Positions 8,510 to 16,988 of a DNA stretch of 64,000 nt are shown here, piece after piece. This DNA is from Spirochaetales bacterium (lineage in GTDB: Bacteria; Spirochaetota; Leptospiria; Leptospirales; Leptonemataceae). The notes beneath the pieces are model-generated. The model saw only the letters and a list, made by a program, of their open reading frames with translations, was not told where the DNA came from and made no database searches. The translations under genes were made by a program, and so were the position numbers. The DNA lies in NCBI GenBank assembly GCA_024233935.1, contig JACKOY010000006.1, positions 62,001 to 126,000 of the forward strand, in the 5' to 3' direction. Numbering within the stretch: position 1 is the stretch's first letter; each line of letters opens with the position of its first letter.

Positions 8510-10008
8510 TGCGCCGGTCACCTATCGCTGCTTTCGCTCTGGTAGGACTGGTTGCGGCGTCGATTCTTGTTGGATCGGCGCGGGCAACCGAGACGCTGAG
8601 TGATCGGGCTTTGCGGCGCAGCATTGTCCAGGTTCGCATATCTTCCAGTCAGTACGAGTACACCCGCCCCTGGGTCAGGCAGGCTGGTCGCACCTATTCG
8701 GTTCTCGGTCTTGTGGTTCCCGGCAATCGCATTCTGGTGCGCGCGAGCGACGTCGATCGGGCCACCCTGCTGGAAGTTACAAAGTACTCTTCGTATGAGC
8801 CGGTTCTGGCGCGTGTCGATATCATGGACACCGAAGTGAACCTCGCTCTGCTACAACTGGAAAGTGAGGATGGCTTTTTTACGGACCTCTTGCCGATCCC
8901 GGCCGGCGCCGATCCAGAACTGGGTGAAACGGTTACGGCCTACAAAGTAGACCAATTGTTTCGTGGTTATCGTGAGCGGGTGGACGTTACGGAGGTGGAT
9001 TCCGTTGCCGACTACGGCTTCACTTTCCTGCCGGTGATGGTGTTTCGCACCCGGGAGTCGTTTCCTGGAGGCGGCATTCTTCTGTCCGGGGACCGCATTT
9101 GCGGTTTCATTTCGTACGCGTCGCGTGACAACCGCGTTGAGGCAATCCCTGCGCTTGGCTTTGACACATTTCGCCGGCGGGCTCTGGAGCAACCGTACAG
9201 TGGTTTTGTGTCTCAGGGGCTGAAGCTTTCGGAACTGGTGGATCCCGTCCTCCGGGAGTACTATCGCATGCCTTCGGGGCAGCATGGCGCCTTCATAGAG
9301 CGTGTTCTGCCGGGGACTTCCGCCTATGGGTTACTCGAGGCGGGGGACATACTGATGGCGGTTGACGGTGTGCCCGTTGACGATCGTGGTTTTTACGAAG
9401 ATCCGGCCTGGGGGCGGCAACACGCGAATTTGCTGTTTGCCCGACGCGGGGCCGAACTGCGCCGCCCCGGCGATCGCCTTTCGGTAACCGTACTGCGCGC
9501 CGGCGAGCGTAGAGACGTACAGCTCAACCTGCGCGCGTACGCCGGCACGGCTGAACGCATTCCGTGGGACGTAGACGGACAACCACCGTATTTGATCGAA
9601 AATGGCATGGTCTTTCTGGAGTTGAGCGCAACCCTGCTTTTGCAGGCCTACGGCCAGGATTGGCGCAGCAAGGCGCCGGAACTGGCCTATCTCTTCGACA
9701 CGCGACGCTACTACGAAACACCCGGCGCCGATCGCATTGTGATTCTGGCCGGCGTGTTGCCCGGGGACCATACCCGCGGCTACGAGCAGGTGGGTGTGAT
9801 GCCGGTCACACAAATCGCCGGTCGGCCGGTCGTGAATCTGGAAGAGATGCGTCGGGTCCTGCATGCAGAGGCGGCGGCCGGTCATGCAACCCTTGCCATT
9901 CGTCTATCCGACGGGCGGTCGCTGCATGTGGACCTGGCGAATCGTGATCAGGTCAACCGTGAATTTCTCGAGCAGTACGGGATCCCGGCTCTCAGCCAGT
10001 GGGACTGA
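8509..10008 (+). CDS. Catalytically degenerate trypsin-fold PDZ protein
   Basis: This 499-residue paralogue of the preceding protease begins with signal peptide MRRSPIAAFALVGLVAASIL and keeps the overall order of trypsin fold, PDZ and C-terminal PDZ-like domain. The triad is lost. The His position reads VLVRASDVDRA instead of TNAHVV. The Asp loop reads TEVNLALLQ. The GNSGGP motif is replaced by FPGGGILLS, with no nucleophilic Ser. The PDZ part (GAFIERVLPGTSAYGLLEAGD) is well kept. The ATG overlaps the upstream stop by one base (TGATG), so synthesis is coupled and a heteromeric or regulatory partnership is likely. The long uninterrupted frame argues against a pseudogene. Confidence 0.82.
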   Translation: MRRSPIAAFALVGLVAASILVGSARATETLSDRALRRSIVQVRISSSQYEYTRPWVRQAGRTYSVLGLVVPGNRILVRASDVDRATLLEVTKYSSYEPVLARVDIMDTEVNLALLQLESEDGFFTDLLPIPAGADPELGETVTAYKVDQLFRGYRERVDVTEVDSVADYGFTFLPVMVFRTRESFPGGGILLSGDRICGFISYASRDNRVEAIPALGFDTFRRRALEQPYSGFVSQGLKLSELVDPVLREYYRMPSGQHGAFIERVLPGTSAYGLLEAGDILMAVDGVPVDDRGFYEDPAWGRQHANLLFARRGAELRRPGDRLSVTVLRAGERRDVQLNLRAYAGTAERIPWDVDGQPPYLIENGMVFLELSATLLLQAYGQDWRSKAPELAYLFDTRRYYETPGADRIVILAGVLPGDHTRGYEQVGVMPVTQIAGRPVVNLEEMRRVLHAEAAAGHATLAIRLSDGRSLHVDLANRDQVNREFLEQYGIPALSQWD

Positions 10009-10017
10009 CGCGGGCGT

Positions 10018-10917
10018 TCAGCGTATGAGATAACGGACGCCGAGGGTCGCGCGCACATTTTCGGTGTAGCGATCCGGTTCCGTGCGGTGGGCGGTGATTG
10101 GCACTTCCACGGTTGCCTGCAGACTGAAGGCTCTGGTCTGGATTTCCAGACCGGGCGTCACAAACATCGTGTTGTAATCCCGGACTTCGTCCGTGGTTTC
10201 TTCTTCCCGGAGAACGTAGTGTGATGTCAAACCAACCAGCATGCTCATGGGATAGCTCTCGGTTTCCCCTGAGTAATGACCCAGGCCGTAAGCCAGGATC
10301 ATGCGCGCCGTCCAGAGTTCGCTATCACTTTCCAGACCGTCCAAAAAGAACCAGCGATGACTCAGCCCCATGCGCAACTGGGCGCGTTCCATTGTGTAGG
10401 CGACTTCCACATCACTCTCCAGGATCTGCTCCTGGGGAATGCGTCCCGGGTTTTGCTGAAGGCCAGGCGAAGGATCAAAAGCGGAGAGTGCGCTCGCCTG
10501 ATAGCGCAGTTGCAACGGGCCGCTTACGAACCCGCGTGCTCCTGCATAGAAGCGGTGGAAATACGGCGTCAAAAGCATGGCCTCTCGGGATACGACCGGG
10601 CCATGTTCGGCCACATTGCGGAACTCCACCGCCGACCCGATGTACATGCTGCCCAGGCTGGCCTCGAGTGGCATACGTACCGGGAACGTGAACTCGCCCG
10701 CGCGATAGGTGCGTGGCGAGGCCCCAAAGCCGTCGGCAATCCCGGCCGGAGTGGCACTTGCCAGGCTGGGAAAGAAAGTTTCGTTAAAGCGCGGAATCGG
10801 ATCGGGAGCGCCCGGCTGTGTTTGTACCGGACCCGAGAGAACAAACAAAAAAACCACCAGAATGGCAGCTGTCAGGCGGCGAAACCATTGCCTGCGAGTA
10901 TGAATAAGTAGACCCAT
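10018..10917 (-). CDS. Probable outer-membrane beta-barrel protein
   Basis: A 299-residue exported protein with signal peptide RRLTAAILVVFLFVLSGPVQ. Alternating hydrophobic/polar strands with many aromatics follow (YFHRFYAGARGF, LRYQASALSAF, MGLSHRWFFLDG). The C-terminus is a strand, ATLGVRYLIR, close to the C-terminal signature of outer-membrane barrels, though ending in Arg instead of Phe. There is no recognised family. It converges with the degenerate protease gene, whose stop is 9 bp away, and diverges from the papain-fold gene across about 125 bp that must hold both promoters. The barrel assignment is from pattern only. Confidence 0.7.
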   Translation of the reverse strand: MGLLIHTRRQWFRRLTAAILVVFLFVLSGPVQTQPGAPDPIPRFNETFFPSLASATPAGIADGFGASPRTYRAGEFTFPVRMPLEASLGSMYIGSAVEFRNVAEHGPVVSREAMLLTPYFHRFYAGARGFVSGPLQLRYQASALSAFDPSPGLQQNPGRIPQEQILESDVEVAYTMERAQLRMGLSHRWFFLDGLESDSELWTARMILAYGLGHYSGETESYPMSMLVGLTSHYVLREEETTDEVRDYNTMFVTPGLEIQTRAFSLQATVEVPITAHRTEPDRYTENVRATLGVRYLIR

Positions 10918-11042
10918 GAATCGAGACTCTTCTAATATAGCGTCTGCATATGGCCCCGACCGCTCCCGTCTATCTCAATTTCGGCCTCACAAAGCGCCTC
11001 CAGCATGAACCCGGGCCGCTTTTTTGCCCCCAACTACATAGA

Positions 11043-13367
11043 ATGCACGCCTCACGTATCGTTTGCCAGCGGCTTCGCGGTCTGGCCGCCACCGCCGCTC
11101 TCTTCCTGTTTGTCCTGCACCCGGGCCCCGGCGCGGCACGGCCCTCCGCGGCCCATGCGGGGCAGAATCGGGTTCCGGATCTTCTCTTCGAGGCCTCCGA
11201 GCTGCTGGAAAGTGTGCCGCCGCTTCGTCTGGCGGGGTCCCCGGCGGGGCACAGGGTCGATCTGTCCGAAGCCATGCCCCCGATCGCCGACCAGGGTCCG
11301 GGGCCGATGAGCGCCGCCTGGGCGGTGGCTTACTATGCCGGTTCTTATCTGGTCCACCAGGGCGCGGCCCCTTACGAGCATGGAGATCGTTGCCAGAGCG
11401 GCGGGCAAGATGTGCTGAGCCCGGAGTTTATCTTTCGCGGACTGGAGGGCCGTGCACAGCCCGCGCTGGGCCTGGTGGCGGCCGCCCGGGTGGCGGTCCG
11501 CGAGGGCTTGCCCGCCTGCGCGCAGCTTCCCGTCGGTAGTGAGCAGGTTGCGGCCGTGGCTTTGGAATCCCGTCGTCGTTTTCGGAAATTGCGGCGCATT
11601 GCTCCCCACGACTTAGATACCATGCGCCTGCTTCTGGCTCGCGGCCAGCCCCTTCTGGCGGGGGTTGCCGTCTACAGCAACTTTCTGGATCCGGGTTTCG
11701 AGGGAATATACGACCGACTTGAAGGCAGCTTTCTGGGCGGTCAGGCAGTGACGGTTGTAGGCTTCGACGATTCCTTCGCCTATCCTGGCGGGCAGGGCGC
11801 CTTCCTGGTTTTGAATTCCTGGTCAGCAGACTGGGGTGATGATGGTCGTGCCTGGATCAGTTACCGGACTTTTCAACAGGCGGCGCGTCCGGTGCTGGTT
11901 TTTGAAGCCGAACCCGGAATTGATATTGTTGAGGCGGAGCATTTGCGTGCGCGCCTGGAAGAAGCGGAGCTGCCCGTGCTTGCCGCCAGTCGGGGTGCCT
12001 TTGCTGATCGTGTATCCCTGGAGTGGACCGCCGTGCCGCAGGCGGCCGGTTACATCGTCGAGCGCTGCGAGCCGGACCGGGAAGCCTACGAAACGATCGC
12101 GTTTACCAGGGAGTCACGCTTCGTGGATTCCCTGACCCAGGCGGGCTTTGCCTATCGTTATCGTGTGCGTGCGGTTCGCGAGAGTTCACGCTCAATGACT
12201 GCCTGGGCGCACGCCGAAGGCTTCGCGGGTGCGCCCTCGGGCACACTCTCCCAGTCTCCGACCGGCTTGCGGGCCGAGCTGCAGAGGGGCGGAGTGCTGC
12301 TGCGCTGGCAGGACCTGCCAGGCGCCCGCGCCTACGAAGCTCAACGTTTCGATCAGGATCAGAATGTTTGGGTCTCTGTCGGCCGTACCCGAGCCAGCGA
12401 AATACGCGACGGTGCAATCGGGCCTGACCGCCGATACAGCTACCGGGTTCGGGCGTTTCGAGACGCGCCGGGCCCCTGGAGTGACGCGATCGAACTGTCG
12501 ATTGCGGGGCAGCGAACTCCCCCCTCACCGGTCTCGAATCTGCGCCTGGAAAATGGGGCCGTAACCTGGACTCCGGTTCCGGGAGCCGATCGGTACACCC
12601 TGCACGTTTTCGATCTGGCGCAGCGGCGTTGGTTGCCATCCTGGCCGGTCACGGATTCGACGCTGGCTCTCCCGGCGGCACGCGGCGCTGCCTTTCTGGT
12701 CGCCCACAACCGCGCCGGAGCCAGCGAACCAGCAGGGCCCTTGTTCTTTTCGGCCGAGGAGCGGTCGTTGCCGGCGCCAACCGGCCTTCAGACCGTTGTC
12801 GATGGCAGCCGGGTTTCCCTCAGCTGGCGCCTCAGCGCACCGGTGGACCACCTGACGATCTTTCGCCGCTCGGCTACGGACCGCGAATATGCCGTGCTCG
12901 ATACGGTGCCCGGGGACCAGTTGCAGTTTGTGGATCAGCTTACGACTCCGGGCTTTTATCTGTACCGGCTGGCGGGGATCCGCGAGGGGCGCGAATCCGG
13001 GGCCGCCGGTCCGGCTATCGTGCTCCGGCAGCCGGTTCGGGAGGCCGTCGGTCGTCGCTTTTTGTTTCGGGACGAACTGGAAGCCTTCAGCGGCGTGTGG
13101 ACTGCCCTGGACTGGGACGGCGAGAGCGGTGTGCAGGAGTTGCGGGTAGAGATCGAAGCTCTGGGTGAAAATGCCTTTCACGGACGGTTTCGGGCCGGGA
13201 ACCGGGCCCCCCGGGATTTCCAGGGCATGCATGTGCCGGGCAGCCGGATCCTGGAGGGGAGCGGCTTTCGAATGGAATTGTTAACCCCGGGTCAGGAAAG
13301 CCTGGTGGAGATTACCCGGGGGGAGTTGTCCCCCGGTGGTTTAGAGCGTGCCTTCGTCAAAGATTGA
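11043..13367 (+). CDS. Papain-fold (C1A-like) pseudopeptidase with FN3-like domains
   Basis: An exported protein of about 774 residues. A signal peptide (GLAATAALFLFVLHPGPG) is followed by a C1A papain-like domain (about 70-290), then three or four fibronectin-III-like repeats and a short C-terminal beta domain. Family landmarks are present: IADQG (81-85), LSPEFIF and the LNSWSADWGDDG Asn loop (near 257). The catalytic residues are not. The region normally reading CGSCWAF is PMSAAWAV, and the His of GGHAV is Gln (GGQAVTVVGFDD). It is therefore probably a binding or adhesion protein. An in-frame ATG at 10950 would add 31 residues before the signal peptide and is less likely. Confidence 0.8.
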   Translation: MHASRIVCQRLRGLAATAALFLFVLHPGPGAARPSAAHAGQNRVPDLLFEASELLESVPPLRLAGSPAGHRVDLSEAMPPIADQGPGPMSAAWAVAYYAGSYLVHQGAAPYEHGDRCQSGGQDVLSPEFIFRGLEGRAQPALGLVAAARVAVREGLPACAQLPVGSEQVAAVALESRRRFRKLRRIAPHDLDTMRLLLARGQPLLAGVAVYSNFLDPGFEGIYDRLEGSFLGGQAVTVVGFDDSFAYPGGQGAFLVLNSWSADWGDDGRAWISYRTFQQAARPVLVFEAEPGIDIVEAEHLRARLEEAELPVLAASRGAFADRVSLEWTAVPQAAGYIVERCEPDREAYETIAFTRESRFVDSLTQAGFAYRYRVRAVRESSRSMTAWAHAEGFAGAPSGTLSQSPTGLRAELQRGGVLLRWQDLPGARAYEAQRFDQDQNVWVSVGRTRASEIRDGAIGPDRRYSYRVRAFRDAPGPWSDAIELSIAGQRTPPSPVSNLRLENGAVTWTPVPGADRYTLHVFDLAQRRWLPSWPVTDSTLALPAARGAAFLVAHNRAGASEPAGPLFFSAEERSLPAPTGLQTVVDGSRVSLSWRLSAPVDHLTIFRRSATDREYAVLDTVPGDQLQFVDQLTTPGFYLYRLAGIREGRESGAAGPAIVLRQPVREAVGRRFLFRDELEAFSGVWTALDWDGESGVQELRVEIEALGENAFHGRFRAGNRAPRDFQGMHVPGSRILEGSGFRMELLTPGQESLVEITRGELSPGGLERAFVKD

Positions 13368-13467
13368 TTCATCGGGCTTGTCTTCCAGGATTCGCAAATA
13401 ATCCTGCCCCCGATTCCATTCCGTAAATGCGGCTGCCGATTTTAGGTAGTGGAACCCATGGGGGCCC

Positions 13468-14406
13468 ATGGATAGGTATCGCGCAAAAATGAAGGAGTTC
13501 GTCGACAAACTGTGGGCGAACCCGGCAATTCAGAATGTGCCTCTCGGCAAGAAGGAAAACCAGATTCTGGGTTTCATCCGGGAAAATCAGCTGAATCTGG
13601 TCACTGCTTTCCAGCAGCCGCAGTTCTTCCCGGATTTGAGCTGGGACGAAACCGTACGCTTGCTTCTTTCAGAACTGACCGATACGATCATTTCGGCCTA
13701 CCGCGATCGCCTGGATATGATTCTCCAGCGGGCCCAGCATGCCGAGCTCCGGGAGTACTTCAAGTCCGAGGGCGGGTTGGACTTCGAAGCGGACCGCCTG
13801 CGCGATTTTATCATCGGGCTCATGCGCACCAAGCAGATGCGCGATGAGTTCATTCCGGTTATTGAGGCGATCGCCGGGGATCTCTTTACCCGCTACGTTC
13901 GTCAGGCGATGGAACGCCGCAAACTGATCTATATCGACCTGGTGCGCCGCGATCGCCTGGACCTCGATCCGCTTTCGATTCCCGACCTGATCAGCATGGC
14001 CACTTTGTTTCGCCCTCTGGCTTTCTATCGATTTGATTCGGGCCCGATGCGGGGCAGTACGCCCATGGACCTCATGAGCAACGCGCGTTCTTTTAAGACC
14101 GCCATGGACGGATTGCAGGGCATCTTATCGGAATCGGTCGGCCAGATACCGGAACGATTGTTGAGCATGGGCATTGACAGCAATCGAAGCGCGACCGATT
14201 TTCCGGACATGCCCGGCATTTCGCGTTTGATCAAAATCCTGGTCAGTCGTGCGGCCGATTGGGACCCCAACCAAAAACAGGATCGAGGCGCGGAGTCTCC
14301 CGACAAGTCCTGGTTCAGCATTAACCGGCGCACTGCTCGCTACAACGGCTTTGACGTCAAATTTCTCGAAGAGCTCTACCAGATTGCAGGCGAGGAGGGC
14401 TGGTAG
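13468..14406 (+). CDS. Unknown helical protein upstream of the voltage-sensor gene
   Basis: A 312-residue, charged, mostly helical protein without signal peptide, membrane segment or cysteine motif. I recognise no family. The next gene starts at the base after its stop codon (TAG then ATG), so the two are translationally linked and probably work together. That neighbour is a voltage-sensor/HAMP membrane protein, so this could be its cytoplasmic partner. An alternative ATG 9 bp upstream is out of use because it meets a stop at once. Confidence 0.75.
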   Translation: MDRYRAKMKEFVDKLWANPAIQNVPLGKKENQILGFIRENQLNLVTAFQQPQFFPDLSWDETVRLLLSELTDTIISAYRDRLDMILQRAQHAELREYFKSEGGLDFEADRLRDFIIGLMRTKQMRDEFIPVIEAIAGDLFTRYVRQAMERRKLIYIDLVRRDRLDLDPLSIPDLISMATLFRPLAFYRFDSGPMRGSTPMDLMSNARSFKTAMDGLQGILSESVGQIPERLLSMGIDSNRSATDFPDMPGISRLIKILVSRAADWDPNQKQDRGAESPDKSWFSINRRTARYNGFDVKFLEELYQIAGEEGW

Positions 14407-15585
14407 ATGATACACGTCAGCAAAGCACAACAAGATCACCTTCCGAAGGTCATTGAGTACGCGATACTCTTTGCGATCGTTCTCGTCATTGTTTTTACCG
14501 TCATCGAAGAGCTGGCGATCATTTATCATTGGAGCCATGACCTGCGCGTCCAGTTGGTCTGGATTGCCTTTGCCTTCGATGTGCTTTTTTCGGCCGAGTT
14601 TATCGCCCGCGCAATCATAACGGCGCGGCACGGCCACTTCTGGTACTACATGCGGGCTCAACGGGGCTGGGTTGATTTGCTGGCTTCCATTCCGCTCTTG
14701 CTGTTGGTCTCGGGGCCGGCCCTGCTTTCACAGCTGCACGTTCTGACTTCGGGCGGGGACGTTTCCGAACTGATGGGCTTCATTTCCGTCCTGAAGACCG
14801 CCAAAGCGATCCGGGTTACGCGCATCCTGCGGCTGATCCGGGTTGTGAAACTTTTCGGCAAGATCCAGAATACGGAATCGGCCATGACGAACCGTCATGT
14901 GGGCACAATCGCCACGATCATGGTTGTGACTTTGATCGTCGTCCTGGTGCTTTCACAGTTTGTGCCTGCCCTGCACATCGGCGATCGGAATGACAACCTG
15001 CGAATTCGTAAATTGGCGCTGACGGAACTGCTTACAACCAACGGGCAGGGCGCGCCTTCGGCCGAATGGATGCGAGCGTACATGGCCGGAAACCCAGACT
15101 ATCAAGACGTCATTCGTCTGGTAGGGCCACAGGGCGAGCTGGTTTACGAGGCCAGCGACCTGCAGGAGCTTTCCTGGACGGCCTACAATGGCTGGAGCGG
15201 CCCTGAGGGTCCGTTTATTGCGCTCGGCGAGACCGGCTTTCAGTGTCAGCTTTCGTATCATCCGGCCGATGCCGACCACGCGCGACTGAACCTGTTTATC
15301 CTGGTCGCCATCATCGTAATGCTGGGCGCGCTCATGTCGCTCTATACGGGCATCTTCGCCCAGCAGATAGCGGACCCCATCTTCATCATGGACAAAGGCC
15401 TCAGGCAGTGGGAGTACAATCTTGAGGTCCGCATTCATCCTGACCATCAGAGCGACGAGATCATGCATCTGGCGCGCGCCTTTAATGATCGCTGGTTGCC
15501 GGTCAAAAACCAGATTCGCGCGTTTCGGAAAGGCAAAAACGAAGGAGGCGAGCGTTCTTCGCTTTCCCTGGACGACGTGCTTTGA
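14407..15585 (+). CDS. Voltage-sensor domain fused to an extracytoplasmic domain and HAMP-like module
   Basis: A 392-residue membrane protein. Residues 15-152 look like a voltage-sensing domain S1-S4: acidic residues lie in S2 (D58, E64) and S3 (D90), and S4 carries a basic residue at every third position (K133, R136, R139, R142, R145, K148). A fifth membrane helix (about 167-187), roughly 100 extracytoplasmic residues, a sixth helix (about 294-316) and a HAMP-like segment (about 317-370) follow. No potassium selectivity filter or pore loop is present, and no kinase, cyclase or methyl-accepting domain follows the HAMP. It may convert membrane potential or an external signal into a conformational change read by a partner. 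It sits directly between the unknown protein and a CNG channel. Confidence 0.75.
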   Translation: MIHVSKAQQDHLPKVIEYAILFAIVLVIVFTVIEELAIIYHWSHDLRVQLVWIAFAFDVLFSAEFIARAIITARHGHFWYYMRAQRGWVDLLASIPLLLLVSGPALLSQLHVLTSGGDVSELMGFISVLKTAKAIRVTRILRLIRVVKLFGKIQNTESAMTNRHVGTIATIMVVTLIVVLVLSQFVPALHIGDRNDNLRIRKLALTELLTTNGQGAPSAEWMRAYMAGNPDYQDVIRLVGPQGELVYEASDLQELSWTAYNGWSGPEGPFIALGETGFQCQLSYHPADADHARLNLFILVAIIVMLGALMSLYTGIFAQQIADPIFIMDKGLRQWEYNLEVRIHPDHQSDEIMHLARAFNDRWLPVKNQIRAFRKGKNEGGERSSLSLDDVL

Positions 15586-15626
15586 TCGATGGAGCCCGGT
15601 AATCATGGGACACGCGCCCCGGTAAT

Positions 15627-16937
15627 ATGCTCTCGCCCCACACTACATTCCGGCGCATTTGGGACAGCTTCATACTGCTGCTCACGATTTATGCGGCGGT
15701 CGAGACGCCGGCCCGGATCGTCATTGGGTACCCTGTCGTTGGCTGGCTTGTCTGGTCCGACCACCTCCTGAGCCTGTTTTTCCTGTTGGATGTTGGTTTT
15801 AATTTCTTCACGGCCATTGAAGGTCGTGGCGGACGTCTTATCAAGAACCGTCGCCTGGTGGCGACACACTACCTGAAGGGGTGGTTCATAATTGATTTTA
15901 TCTCCGCGATTCCTTTCGAGCTATTGACCGACTTTGGCCTGGGGCTGGGGCGCATGGCCCGCATTGTCCGGCTGTTGCGCTTATTACGGCTCTTGCGGCT
16001 GCTCCGCCTTGCCGCTTTCATGCGCCGTCTGGGCGCGAGCGCTTCGGTCAGTCCGGTCATTTTGCGTCTGGTCTTTCTGGGTTTCTGGATCGTGATGGGC
16101 GCGCACTGGCTGGCCTGTGGTTGGATCGCGGTTGGTGGATGCGCCGACGAGGTCGAGGTGGGCCGCCGTTACCTGCGCTCTTTGTATTGGGCCTTTACAA
16201 CTCTCGGGACCGTCGGCTACGGTGACATTACACCCAGCACGAATACACAGACGCTCTATGCGCTCGTAATCATGATTTTGGGCGCGGGCATGTATGGGTA
16301 TGTCATTGGTAACGTCGCCAGTTTGCTCGCCAACATTGACGTTGCGAAGGCGCACTTCACGGAAAAGATGGATCAGGTGAATGCTTTTCTGCGCTATCGG
16401 GAGATCCCGGCTTCGTTGCAGCAACGCGTGCGCGGCTATTACGAGCACCTCTGGGAGAGTCGCCTGGGCTACGACGAGAGTTCGGTGCTCTCGGAGTTGC
16501 CGCCGTCTCTGCGTCTTGAAATCAGTCTGTATCTGAACCAGGACATCATCCAGAAGGTGCCGCTGTTTAAGGGCGCGCCGGATGAGTTTGTACGCGAGAT
16601 TGTCAATGCCCTCAAGCCAGTCGTCTTCACACCGGGGGACTACATTGTCCGCAGCGGCGAAGTCGGCGAAGAGATGTATTTCATCAGTCGGGGCACGGTC
16701 GAGGTGGTCTCTCCGGAAGGCAACAGTGTCTTTGCCACGCTGACCGACGGTCAGTTTTTCGGTGAAATCGCCCTGGTCACAAAAGAGCCCCGCACGGCGA
16801 GCATCCGGGCCGCGGATTATTGCGACCTCTATATGCTGGACAAGAGCACCTTTGACCGGGTGCTCCAGAATTTCCCCGCGCTGTATTCGCACATACGAGA
16901 ACTGGCCCAGACCCGCCTGCGCTCCCGGCGGGACTGA
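15627..16937 (+). CDS. Cyclic-nucleotide-gated K+ channel (SthK/LliK-like)
   Basis: A 436-residue six-helix channel. S4 has arginines at 109, 112, 115, 118, 121, 124 and 127. The pore has the filter TTLGTVGYGD (191-200). S6 is followed by a C-linker and a cyclic-nucleotide-binding domain with FFGEIAL (377-383) and the phosphate-binding R389-T-A-S. This organisation matches the spirochaete channels SthK (Spirochaeta thermophila) and LliK (Leptospira licerasiae), which are cAMP-activated. The start ATG lies 41 bp after the preceding stop, so cotranscription with the voltage-sensor/HAMP gene is likely. cAMP could come from class III cyclases such as the one at the end of this window. Confidence 0.92.
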   Translation: MLSPHTTFRRIWDSFILLLTIYAAVETPARIVIGYPVVGWLVWSDHLLSLFFLLDVGFNFFTAIEGRGGRLIKNRRLVATHYLKGWFIIDFISAIPFELLTDFGLGLGRMARIVRLLRLLRLLRLLRLAAFMRRLGASASVSPVILRLVFLGFWIVMGAHWLACGWIAVGGCADEVEVGRRYLRSLYWAFTTLGTVGYGDITPSTNTQTLYALVIMILGAGMYGYVIGNVASLLANIDVAKAHFTEKMDQVNAFLRYREIPASLQQRVRGYYEHLWESRLGYDESSVLSELPPSLRLEISLYLNQDIIQKVPLFKGAPDEFVREIVNALKPVVFTPGDYIVRSGEVGEEMYFISRGTVEVVSPEGNSVFATLTDGQFFGEIALVTKEPRTASIRAADYCDLYMLDKSTFDRVLQNFPALYSHIRELAQTRLRSRRD

Positions 16938-16988
16938 TCGCTCGGATTCTTGTAGACGACCCATCCCAGGACACCAACCTGGCCGGTT

